Source of the DNA: Tremella fuciformis
Taxonomy: Eukaryota; Basidiomycota; Tremellomycetes; Tremellales; Tremellaceae
DNA: 64,000 nt
Assembly (NCBI GenBank): GCA_032768795.1
Contig: CP136490.1
Coordinates: 1-64,000 of the forward strand
Reading direction: 5' to 3'
Of this stretch, positions 55,313 through 64,000 are shown piece after piece (position 1 is the stretch's first letter; every line of letters begins with the position of its first letter). The translations under genes were made by a program, and so were the position numbers. The notes under the pieces were generated by a model. It made no database searches. It was given only the letters and a program-made list of their open reading frames with translations, and was not told where the DNA came from.

Positions 55313-56967
55313 TCACCCCGAGCCAATGCACATGCTGGTGCATAGAATATGCCTTCGCCTTTCTGGTTCACATGCTTGACGGCGCTGCAACTCACAGAGA
55401 CCAGTGACCACTTGGCGGACACCGGTGGCGCCCAGTGGATGGCCCAGAGCACTGCCTTTTAGCTTCCCGCATGTACCATGTATTCACAGCTCACATGGCA
55501 CCACCATTGACGTTGACTCGGTCCAGAGGCAGGTCCAGTTTCTCTACGCAGTATGCATACCTGCTCGATCAGCGTTCGCGACAAGGTTTCAGCTCTGACG
55601 TAGGCAAACTGACATCGAACCGAAGGCCTCGTTGACCTTACGTGGTGAGTCTTCGTCCAGCTTGAGACTAGAGGCGAGCGTACCTCGAAGAGATCTATAT
55701 CCTCTATACTCAGACCCGTCCTTCCCAGTACCGCACTGGATGTTTCAGCAACAATCTCAAGACTCACATGACCAACTGACGGGATCGCCGCTGTGGGCCC
55801 AATGCCCATCACGCGTGGAGAGACCCCCACAACGCTAGTCGCAACATGAGTAGCGATAATCGGTAATCCCAGGCGTTCGGCCACGCTTCGTCGAGCCATA
55901 ATGACCAATGCACCACCATCAGTGACTTGGCTCGAGTTGGGCCCGGTCGAGCGCTCGTCTCCCATCCCTTTGAAAGCCGGGCGCGCCTTTTCCAAGTCTG
56001 TCATAGTCAGGGAATTGCGGATCCCGTCATCATTGTTCACGAGCACCGCTATTCGGGGGCTGCTGGGGTCTTCACGATCAGACAAGTGAGACGTCATTAC
56101 TGGCATGATCTCCGCCTCAAATCGTCCATCTCTTTGCGCAGCCGATGCCCGCTGATGTGACAAAAGACCGTACTCGTCCTGTTTGCGCTTCGAGATGTCG
56201 TAATCGAGTGATAGCATCTCTGACGTCCACCCCATAGGCTTAGCCCTCAGCTGCGTTCCATGGCACTTTCAACGAGCTGACTTTCGTGCAGTCCACTGCG
56301 CTCTCACACTCCTGGATCCTCTTGTCATGGAAAGCTGGCGTCGGTCTCGGGCTGCGAGTCAGAGAGGGAGGATAGCCAAAGGGGACGACTTGCTGACTGG
56401 ACATGCTCTCGTATCCAACAGCTAGGCCGACATCGATATCTCCCGCTCGTATGCTGTCGCTAATATGCCGAATGGCCATCAGTCCAGACCCGCACAGTCT
56501 GTTGACGGTCTCCACGGGCGTCGACTCGGGTAGCCCAGCAGCTAGAGCGGCCGCGCGTGCCTCGTAGCATGGAGAAGGAGGATGACAGGTCCCTCAAAGT
56601 CAGCCGGAGAGCATGATGCTGAGGTGGTTGGACCGACCGACGACGACATCCTGGATCAGATCGGGATCAATCCCGCTCAACTTGATCCCGCTCTCCAGTG
56701 TCAATCGCAGCAGCTGATCAGACGATGTATCTGCAAATCCACCCTTCTTGGCTCGGGTCAGGGCAGTGCGGCGGGCAAACTGTATGTCAGCTGGGCGGCC
56801 GACGACTCGCTCGAGCGCACTGTAATGACGACATCGTCGACTCTGCTGGCGGTGATATCGTTGAAACCTGACGGTCGACTTGAGACCCGTCGAGCCCCAT
56901 TCGTCTGATACCGGGCAACGTGAACGATTGGCTTCGCACGACGGAGCATCAGTCTCGGCCAGCTCAT
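55313..56967 (-). CDS. Thiolase (3-oxoadipyl-CoA / 3-ketoacyl-CoA)
   Basis: ATG 56967. After a short N-terminal extension the splice gives DDVVITFARRTALTRAKKGG, the standard thiolase opening. The acyl-accepting Cys is in NRLCGSGLMAIRHISDS. GMGWTSEML and DGGALVIMARRS follow. VNVNGGAM and, after an intron, SALGHPLGATGVRQ carry the catalytic His. The second Cys is in SMCIGSG at the C-terminus, with the stop at 55313-55315. All three catalytic positions are present. In this setting the likely job is cleavage of 3-oxoadipyl-CoA to succinyl-CoA and acetyl-CoA, although general beta-oxidation cannot be excluded. It follows the CoA-transferase by 117 bp. Confidence 0.9.
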
Positions 56968-57084
56968 CTTACTTAACCAGTCGCCAAGGAGCTAGACTCA
57001 TAGAGGACACGTCGAAGCATACACAATGACCGGAGCTCCGGCCGTGCTACGACCGAGATTGCGGCACATGCTCATGCATCATTC

Positions 57085-59039
57085 TCACACTGCTACTTCC
57101 CGCAAGCCGGGCGCGACCTCGAATGCAGCATCCGTCTTCGACTGCACCTCCTCCATCGTGACGCCCGGCATGAGCTCCAGTAGCGTCAGGACGCCTGCAT
57201 GCCTGTCGACCTCGAAGACGGCCTCACTCGTCAGCTATCCTGGTTTAGATTGAGCCAATCTCGTCCTCACGAGATCCGTGATAATCAGGCTGACGCATCT
57301 GGCTCCAGTCAGAGGCAGGCTACAGTTGGCGACGATCTTCGAGCGTCCTTTCTTGTCGCAGTGTTCTGTCACGACGATGATTTTGGTCTGATCAGGGGAA
57401 GAGACGAGGTCCATAGCACCTCCCATGCCTTCATGCTGAGCGAGCTTTCTTTGCACGGTCAAAAGTCCCTACGCACCTTTGACGAGCTTCCCGGGGATGA
57501 TCCAATTTGCCAGGTCTCCAGCAGCGCTGACTTCCATTGCCTGCAAGTCAGCTGTTCATCTACACCGCCTGAAGCGATACCTACACCCAAAACGGAGACG
57601 TCCACATGTCCACCCCTGATCATCCCGAATGACTCTACCGAGTCGAACGTCGAAGCTCCAGGTAGAAGGGTGACTGAGTTTAAGCAAAGCTTCCGTGACT
57701 GGGTGGGGGGATATTACCGGTCTCTTTCCCAGCATTGATGATGTCCGCATCAGCCTCTTCTTTGGTAGGGAGCGGTCCCATTCCCAGAAGGCCATTCTCG
57801 CTTTGCATCCAGATGTGCACACCCTCAGGTAAGAAGGAGGGGATCAGCGTGGGCATCCCTATTCCAAGGTTCACGTAGAATCCGTCTTGAAGCTCTTTGG
57901 CCGCACGCTTCCAGTAAGCGAGCGGTCAAGATCCCAAGAATGAAACATTACCTTGGCTATCATCACTCGTTTTCTTGCTGCTTCTCCACTACCGAGCTCT
58001 CCAGCGTGTCCAGATGCCCCCGGTTCCGGTCGAAGCGTCAGGAACTCGATCTTCTTTTCAGAGGTCGCCGGAACGATTCGATCCACAAAGATGCCAGGCA
58101 GGTGAATCTGCATCGGATCGAGAGAGCCAATGGGGACGATCTCTTCCGCCTACACTGGGTGAGCCTGCTTCCTCGCGTAAATGAGACGGTTGTCTGGCTG
58201 ACCTCTACGATGGTCGTCGTGGCGCTGCGAGCCATGGCACTGGAAAAGTTGTTGGCCGTGTATCTGAAGATCGCGTTGCCTGCCTCGTCCACTTTCCATG
58301 CTCGGATGAAAGCGACATCCCCCTTGATGGCCTCCTCCATGATGTACTGTCTCCCATTGAATTCGCGTGTCTCCCTTGGCCGAGGGTACGCAAGGGGCTC
58401 GAGAATCAGTGTAATCCATCTTCAGCAGTTGCAGAGTTGGATGTTTACCCACCTTACCGTTCTCATCGTTGCGCATCGGGACATCTCCGAATTGCACCGG
58501 CGTGTTGTACCCTGTTGGAGTATAGAATGCAGGTATGCCCGCCCCGGCAGCGCGTATTCTCTCGCACAGTGTTCCCTGCGGCGTCAACTCAAGGTCAATC
58601 TTGCCCTTGAGGTACATCGACTCGAGGGTCTTGTTACTGCCACTCAGCTACGTTTGCTACGGGCTCGTGCCACCGAGACACACCTCCCGATATAGCTGGC
58701 GATGAGTTTGCTCAATTGCCCGGTTTCCAGCAAGAGCCCCATCCCGACCGCCTGACCACCTGCTCCGGCGTTGTTGCTGACACCGGTGAGATTCACGACG
58801 TCCGCGCGCTTGGCCATGGCCCTGAACAGAGTGTTGGGCAGGCCGCACAGGCCGAATCCGCCTCCCAAGATGGTGTCACCTGACTTGACCACCTCGACCG
58901 CGGAGTCGGCGGAGTCGTACAGTTTGGCATTGCGGCGGGTCGAGATGTGCCTTCGGAGGAACGCCCATGAGATAGACGGTACTGTGCTGTTTCCTCGCCC
59001 CTCCAAGCTACTCAGCAGAGTCAAGGATTTCAGCCGCAT
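57085..59039 (-). CDS. 3-oxoacid (3-oxoadipate) CoA-transferase, fused subunits
   Basis: ATG 59039 with an Arg/Ser-rich mitochondrial-type presequence ([16 protein letters not shown]). The A half shows [47 protein letters not shown] and [17 protein letters not shown]. The B half shows [24 protein letters not shown] with the catalytic Glu that forms the enzyme-CoA thioester, [10 protein letters not shown] and GGAMDLV. The gene is split by several introns of about 40-50 nt. Such fused SCOT-type enzymes transfer CoA from succinyl-CoA to a 3-oxoacid. Placed between thiolase and the maleylacetate genes, 3-oxoadipate is the expected acceptor. The motif TTTGTCCGG occurs at 59119 in its promoter. Confidence 0.9.
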
Positions 59040-59270
59040 CGTTGTTCGTGGACATGACTAGACATGAATATCGAAGCCAATCAATACGAGTATTGTACAT
59101 ACGACCCGGAGACACTTATTTGTCCGGTGTCCGGTCGCGGCAATCACACAGCCGTTTCCCACCCTTAACTTAGCGATAACTCGTATTAGGCCATGCATTG
59201 TTTCTCCGTGCTGACTGAACAAAGATAGATAGACGCCGGATCAGAGCTGGAGCTCAGGAGTCTGGCCCAT
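59040..59270 (-). promoter_or_regulatory. CoA-transferase promoter with TGTCCGG repeat
   Basis: 231 bp between the CoA-transferase ATG and the 3' end of the flavin monooxygenase. At 59119-59134 lies TTTGTCCGGTGTCCGG, two direct GTCCGG copies. Related TTTGTCCGAT and TTGTCCGGG occur in the maleylacetate reductase/dioxygenase promoter. Confidence 0.45.
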
Positions 59271-60880
59271 CTAAAGATCCGCAAACAGCTTGCCGAACTG
59301 TTTGTCGGCTTCCGCCATCACATCATAGTGGAAGAGAATATCGTGTGTCTCGCTGGGAGTCAGCATCTAATGTGCCAGTGTCATATGACCTCACCGGGAA
59401 ATCATCTTGTCCACATTACTCATCCCGTTCTCAGCCAAGGCTACGAATTGTGCATCCCGTGCCGCTTTGTCGCTGGTGTGCAAACCCTTGCTGTTGGCGG
59501 CCGCGGTCATCACAGCCCAGTCCGTTCTCGGCTTGCGAAGCGCTTGGTACACGCAAAGGGCTTTGTGCACGTCCTCTTTGCTCTCAATCTTTGACAAAAT
59601 GACTCCCAGTGCCGCGGCATCCTCAATGGCCTGCGCGGCCCCTTGAGCGATATGGGGGAGCGTTGGGTGACAGGCGTCGCCGACGAGGGCGGTGTTGTGG
59701 TCGATCCAGAGGGGGAGGGGTTTGTGTACACGCAGCTTCCACTCGAGGACCTCGCCCTCAGGAACCAGATTGAGCAGCTTCTGGACTCGGGGACAAAAGT
59801 CGTGAAAGGTCGACAGCATCTCCGACTTGGATCCGCTCGCTGTCCAAGTGTCTGCCTGAACAAAGTTCCGGTCCGGCTGGGTCGTGGACATGTTGAATAG
59901 GTCCCCAGAATCGATAGGGTAGGACTGCTAGTCAGCGTCCGTCTGGGGACCGGGCGAGCCGTACAATGATATGCCGCTTCTCGCCAATCCACCGATACGA
60001 CTGGGTCCCCTCAAAGAACGGAACGAGATCCGGATCTTCGTTGATGGCAGATCGTCGGACCATGATACGGTATGCAGCCTGGCCTGTGTCCTCGACTAGA
60101 TGTCAGGGCGTGGTGGCACGAACAAGGCGACTGGCACTGACCCTCATCAATCTCGCCATTACGCTCCATCATGGCCGCTCGAGCTTTGCTCTTCACTCCA
60201 TCGGCCGCGATCAAGACGTCTCCGGCGATCCATGCCTCCCCAGACGCATCTTTACCCTTGACCTTGAAGCGGGTGTTCTCGAAATCGTATTCCGTGATAA
60301 AATGACCAAGATGCAACTTGACGACGCCAGACTTCTCCGCCCCTGCGACGAGTGCTGTCTGCAGTGCAGCTCGGTGTACGGTCTAGATTTCAGCCAACAC
60401 ACGGTGTGAGGTGCAGGACATACCATGAATGGATATCCGTAGGTTTGCTGCATATATTGCGAATAGTCGACCGAAGTCAGCACCTCGTCACTGGCGCAAT
60501 CTGCAAATTAGTATCAGGGGACTGGTGCGACTGGATGGACATGCCCAGGACATTTGCACGAGTGATGTTCACCCCTTTAGCTTGGGCAATGTGCAAGACG
60601 CCCCAAGCGTCCAGGATCCTTGCTAGATTAGGAGGGATGTTGATGCCGGCGCCGACCTCTCCGAGGGCCGGTGCTGACTCCCAGACGTCTATGTGCTTGA
60701 AGCCCTTGGTGGCAAGTGCTAGAGCCGTCCCCATCCCGCCCATACTACCCGGTCAACTAACGAGCAGCACTTCTCTCTCAACCTACCCGGCACCGATGCT
60801 GCCCCGTCAGCTCGTTGCGACACACTCAGCAGAATGACTCACATGTGTACCTTCAGCGTGTCTGCCAGAGGGGGCGCCAT
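59271..60880 (-). CDS. FAD-dependent monooxygenase 2 (candidate hydroxyquinol-forming)
   Basis: Exon 1 (60880-60843) starts MAPPLADTLKVH. A 12-nt micro-exon (60798-60787) and exon 3 from 60744 restore VHIIGAGMGGMGTALALA, the FAD-binding GxGxxG. Later regions give ESAPALGEVGAGINIPPN, DVLIAADGVKSKARA (the class-A DG motif), VGDACHPTLPHIAQGAAQA and AIEDAAALG. The end is DILFHYDVMAEADKQFG at 59271. This is the salicylate-hydroxylase/Mnx1-like family, whose members can decarboxylate while hydroxylating. Sitting directly between the CoA-transferase and maleylacetate reductase, it is the best candidate for making hydroxyquinol from protocatechuate or a related acid. The substrate is inferred from position only. 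Confidence 0.88.
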
Positions 60881-61048
60881 CTTGTCTGTCTGGCTCTCCA
60901 TGCTTGACTGAGAGGACTTCGAAGCTTTCTGCGACGAAATCAAAGGGGTATATGGCGCCTAGACTGAGGGACGTATCCGCGGCACAAGGAAACCCGAACC
61001 CCGGAAGGCAATTACCGACAACATGTATGCATGCTATATCACCGCCAG

Positions 61049-62205
61049 TCACTTGGGACTCTGTCCATTGTATGCCCGTTGCAGCAGTACAAGGAGCTTT
61101 GAGCGCTCCAGAGGCTCTGGATTCGGATACTGAGCCTTCATGCACAGATCTGCCGCCCGTTCCAGATCCTCCTCCTTCATTCCCAGCGCTTTGAGCGACA
61201 TCACCGTGCCCAACTCCATCTGCAGGTCCCACATGGCACGCGGTGCGTCCACCTCCGTATCGAGTGCTTTTTGAATACTCGACATTGCATGAGCGGCAGC
61301 TTTCGCATTGTACTCCATCGCGTGTGGCAGGATGACCGTGTGCACTTCCGAGTGGGGCAAATCGAAAGAGCCTCCAAGGGTATGGCAGAGCTTGTGATGC
61401 AGTGCCATGCCGACGTGGCCCAGACAGACTCCTGCAGCCCATGCTCCCGACGACGCAAGACTTCGGGCTGCTTTATCGTTGGGTCGCGTCCGTAGCGTCC
61501 TCAAAGCGGTGGTCATGGACCGGATCCCGGACAGTGCGACGCCCTCGATGATAGGGTTGAGCTGTGTCGAGTATAAGGCCTCGACGCAGTGCGCCAGGGC
61601 GTTGATACCGGAAGTATAGGTAAGCTGCTGTGGGAGGGAAAGTGTGAGGTCGACATCGTATACGATGGTCGTCGGCAGGATCTTCGGGTCCGTCCTTGTC
61701 GTCTTGGTATTGTTGACGGTCTCGCCCAAGATCGGAGTGGCTTCGCTGCCGGCGTACGTCGTCGGGACTGCGATATGGGGGATGAGCAGGCGAATAGCCA
61801 GGGCCTTGCCCAATCCAACAGTCGATCCACCGCCAATCGAGATCTAGGAGCTACTTCAGTGTTCCGTGACTGAGAAGCCATCGGACTGACGCACCAGGCA
61901 GTCGGTGTCAAGGTCTTTAGCTGTTTTGAGAGCTTTCTCCGTAACCTCGAGAGGCGTGTGCATGACAGCATCTGAGCAGCTGACGATCAGACCCGTGCGC
62001 AATTGACGCTGGCTCACATGCCGACCAGCTTTGACCCTAGTGAAAGCTGTACCCCGGCAGCGAGGTCTAGCTGACGGGCGGTATTCTCGGTGACGATCAA
62101 CACTCGACTCGCACCCAACCGCTCAACCTCCTCCGGGATCCTGCTCAACGTCCCGGAACCGAAGACCGTTCGCGGTATGTGTGCTTCGAACGTAAAGGCC
62201 AACAT
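61049..62205 (-). CDS. Maleylacetate reductase
   Basis: ATG 62205 (MLAFTFEAHIPRTVFGSG). The preceding in-frame codon at 62226 is TTG and was not used. Short introns interrupt the N-terminal NAD(P)H domain (GASRVLIVTENTARQL and the SIGGGSTVGLGKA loop). The iron-ADH-type domain has PTTYAGSEATPI, INALAHCVEALYS and LCHTLGGSFDLPHSEVH, with the metal-binding histidines. It ends with NGQSPK at 61049. It reduces maleylacetate to 3-oxoadipate with NAD(P)H, the step after hydroxyquinol cleavage. It is divergent from hydroxyquinol 1,2-dioxygenase over 194 bp and followed in tandem by the flavin monooxygenase 168 bp downstream. Confidence 0.93.
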
Positions 62206-62399
62206 CTTGACTGCGTACAGTCTCAACTAGCATGCGAGTAACTACAGGCGTATACGATATGACGCCGAGGGTTAGGATACGTGCTCGGGAAACGGGTTTG
62301 TCCGATCCGCCGCCCCATAATTGTCCGGGACGGTAATTGTGTTGCTCTTACTTTACAGATATACGAAATTCCCAGGCTTATGCGCCAGTATCAAACACA
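62206..62399. promoter_or_regulatory. Divergent promoter, maleylacetate reductase / hydroxyquinol dioxygenase
   Basis: 194 bp between the start codons. It contains TTTGTCCGATCCG at 62297-62309 and TTGTCCGGGACGG at 62321-62333, similar to the repeat in the CoA-transferase promoter. CGG/CCG triplets of this kind are typical targets of Zn2Cys6 regulators such as the one encoded at 36-39 kb. Confidence 0.5.
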
Positions 62400-63777
62400 A
62401 TGCCGAAGCTGTCCGAGGTAGCGCATCTCGGGAAAGCAGTGACTGACGCTCTTTCCCGAGGAGCGCCGGACATCGAGCTGGTCAGTCCCTTCGGTCCCTC
62501 TGTTTCACGCTGAAACCTGAAGAGCTCGCTACCCGAAGGACTCGATTTGACCGCCGATGCTATCACTCCTAATGTCATCGCGATCAACTCTAATACGACC
62601 GACTCCCGCCAGAAGTTTATCAACGAAGCGCTTGTCCGACATCTGCATGCATTCGTCCGAGAGGTGCATCTAACGACGGAGGAATGGATGTGAGCTGGAA
62701 GTCACATGCGAGGATGGTGTTGAGGAAACAGGACCGCTATCAACTTTCTCACCAAGACGGGGCAGACATGCACGGACATTCGTCAAGAGTTCATTCTTCT
62801 CAGTGATGTCTTTGGTGTCAGCGCGTTGGTGGATGTGTTGAATCATCCAAAGCCGGAGGTAGGTGTGTATGAATCTCCATCCATGCTGATTTAACGATCA
62901 GGGCGCGACCGAGTCGACCGTGCTGGGCCCTTTCTTCGTGGAGGAGGCAAAGACAGTACGTCATTCTGCCGCAAGGGTTCTATCGCTGATGCTGGGAGAT
63001 CGACCAAGGAGACAGCATCGCCTCGGAAGGACGGGGAGAGTATATGCTGGTACGCGGCCAGGTCCGCGACACAAGGGTACGTCCACATGCACCCAAACAT
63101 GCACAAACTGATGCTCAAAGGGGAAACCCGTGTCGAATTGTCTCATAGAGACTTGGGAGACCGTTTGTGCTAACCATGCAGAAGGAGCTTTACTGACTCT
63201 GGGCAGGATCAGGACGGATATTACGACACGCAGTACTCGAACTACAGCCAAGATTGCCGGGGCAGGCTCTATACAGACGAGGACGGGAGGTATGCTTTCA
63301 GAGCGGTCTTGCCGGTCGCCTACCCAATACCCAACGATGTAAGCAGCTCCCGCTTCGTTCTCATACCTCTGACTAAGGACAGGGACCGGTGGGGAAGCTT
63401 CTGAAAACCATGCAGAGACACGTTTTCCGGCCAGCACACCTACACTTGATGTTCCAGGTACGCACCACTTGATGACCGCCTCAGCACTGACCGGCAGCGT
63501 GAAGGCTTCGATGAGCTCATTACATCCTTGTACTTTAAAGGAGACATATTCTTGACGAGGTCGGTCTGAACGAGCACTCCGCATTGTGTTCGCTCACTTG
63601 ACCAGCGACGCCGTATTTGGCGTGAAATCCTCTCTAGTAGTAGAACCAAGTCTGCTCACGGATGAGGAGGAGGTCAAGGGGCTCGGGTTCAAACATGGTC
63701 CTGTCCATCTGGTAGAACGCGATTTCGTGTTGCTTACCCAAGACGAGGCGGACAAGGAGCGTCTAGGGCAGAAGTAA
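62400..63777 (+). CDS. Hydroxyquinol 1,2-dioxygenase (intradiol)
   Basis: ATG 62400 (MPKLSEVAHLGKAVTDAL) to TAA 63775-63777, split by several introns of about 45-60 nt. The helical N-terminal dioxygenase domain has FVREVHLTTEEWM and IRQEFILLSDVFGVSALVD. ESTVLGPFFVEEA starts the catalytic barrel. NCLIETWETDQDGYYDTQYS, YPIPNDGPVG and RPAHLHLMF supply the Tyr and His ligands of non-haem Fe(III). The helical domain and LSDVFGVSALVD fit hydroxyquinol/catechol rather than protocatechuate dioxygenases. It converts benzene-1,2,4-triol to maleylacetate, the substrate of the divergently transcribed neighbour. Confidence 0.93.
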
Positions 63778-64000
63778 CGCAAGCACGTGATGCAGCATTG
63801 CAGCATTGCATTTACCCTCTGGTGATTGGTCGGCCCCGCGCCTGCGAAGCTGAGCCCCGGGTGTGCCCCGGTCGTGCGATTCCCGTCTCCCCTCTAGTGG
63901 CGTCCGGAGTCCCGTCACCATGTGACCACATCCCGGACATCTCAACTCCGGGCTCCCGTGGCGCCACTGCGCAGTTCCCTGCGCTTCCCGTTCTTGCCTG
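63778..64000. other. Terminal stretch without a supported gene
   Basis: GC-rich sequence after the dioxygenase stop. No motif or coding signal that I can support. Confidence 0.4.

Overview
The window is the left end of a chromosome of a basidiomycete yeast, most likely a Tremellomycete (Cryptococcus, Kwoniella or Trichosporonales type). It opens with 24 perfect copies of CCCCCTAA, the C-rich strand of the TTAGGGGG telomere repeat known from Cryptococcus. Introns are 34-60 nt with GT(G/A)(A/C)GT donors and CTGAC-like branch points, and the regulator is a fungal Zn(II)2Cys6 protein. Most genes are split into many short exons, so I rebuilt exon chains by hand. Chains stated as checked keep one reading frame through every junction.

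Layout. (1) 1-192: terminal telomere. (2) 193-13843: subtelomeric satellite made of 165-167 bp monomers with a CCAAGGG/CCCTTGG hairpin, organised in 851/881 bp higher-order units separated by short interstitial telomere tracts. The middle holds 2.46-2.61 kb macro-units with a tRNA-like Pol III module and a truncated OTU cysteine-protease reading frame. (3) 13844-19750: a Ty3/gypsy chromovirus cut off just upstream of its reverse transcriptase where telomeric DNA begins, followed by an antisense four-exon gene. (4) 19980-20831: a short-chain dehydrogenase that has lost its N-terminus. (5) 21592-26655: a complete, very young Ty1/copia element with two 318 bp LTRs and a 5 bp target duplication. 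(6) 27.5-64 kb: a dense catabolic gene cluster.

The cluster encodes most of a route from 4-hydroxybenzoate or related aromatics to central metabolism. PobA-type 4-hydroxybenzoate 3-monooxygenase gives protocatechuate. A decarboxylating flavin monooxygenase (two candidates) could give hydroxyquinol. Hydroxyquinol 1,2-dioxygenase then gives maleylacetate, maleylacetate reductase gives 3-oxoadipate, a 3-oxoacid CoA-transferase activates it, and a thiolase cleaves it to acetyl-CoA and succinyl-CoA. The last five genes are contiguous (55.3-63.8 kb), with the dioxygenase and reductase sharing a divergent promoter. Upstream lie accessory genes: a salicylaldehyde-type aldehyde dehydrogenase, a LigB-type extradiol dioxygenase, a glyoxalase, a berberine-bridge flavoenzyme, a CocE/NonD hydrolase, two SDRs, an acetoacetate-decarboxylase-like protein, a cupin, a histidinol-dehydrogenase-like enzyme and the Zn2Cys6 regulator. 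Pathway assignments for individual steps are inferences from family membership and clustering.

The most unusual features are the telomere-spaced satellite carrying an OTU protease fragment, the retroelement broken at telomeric DNA, the antisense gene behind it, a 7-nt micro-exon that supplies the catalytic tyrosine of an SDR, an aldehyde dehydrogenase homologue without its catalytic cysteine, and a bacterial-looking HisD homologue inside an aromatic catabolic cluster.
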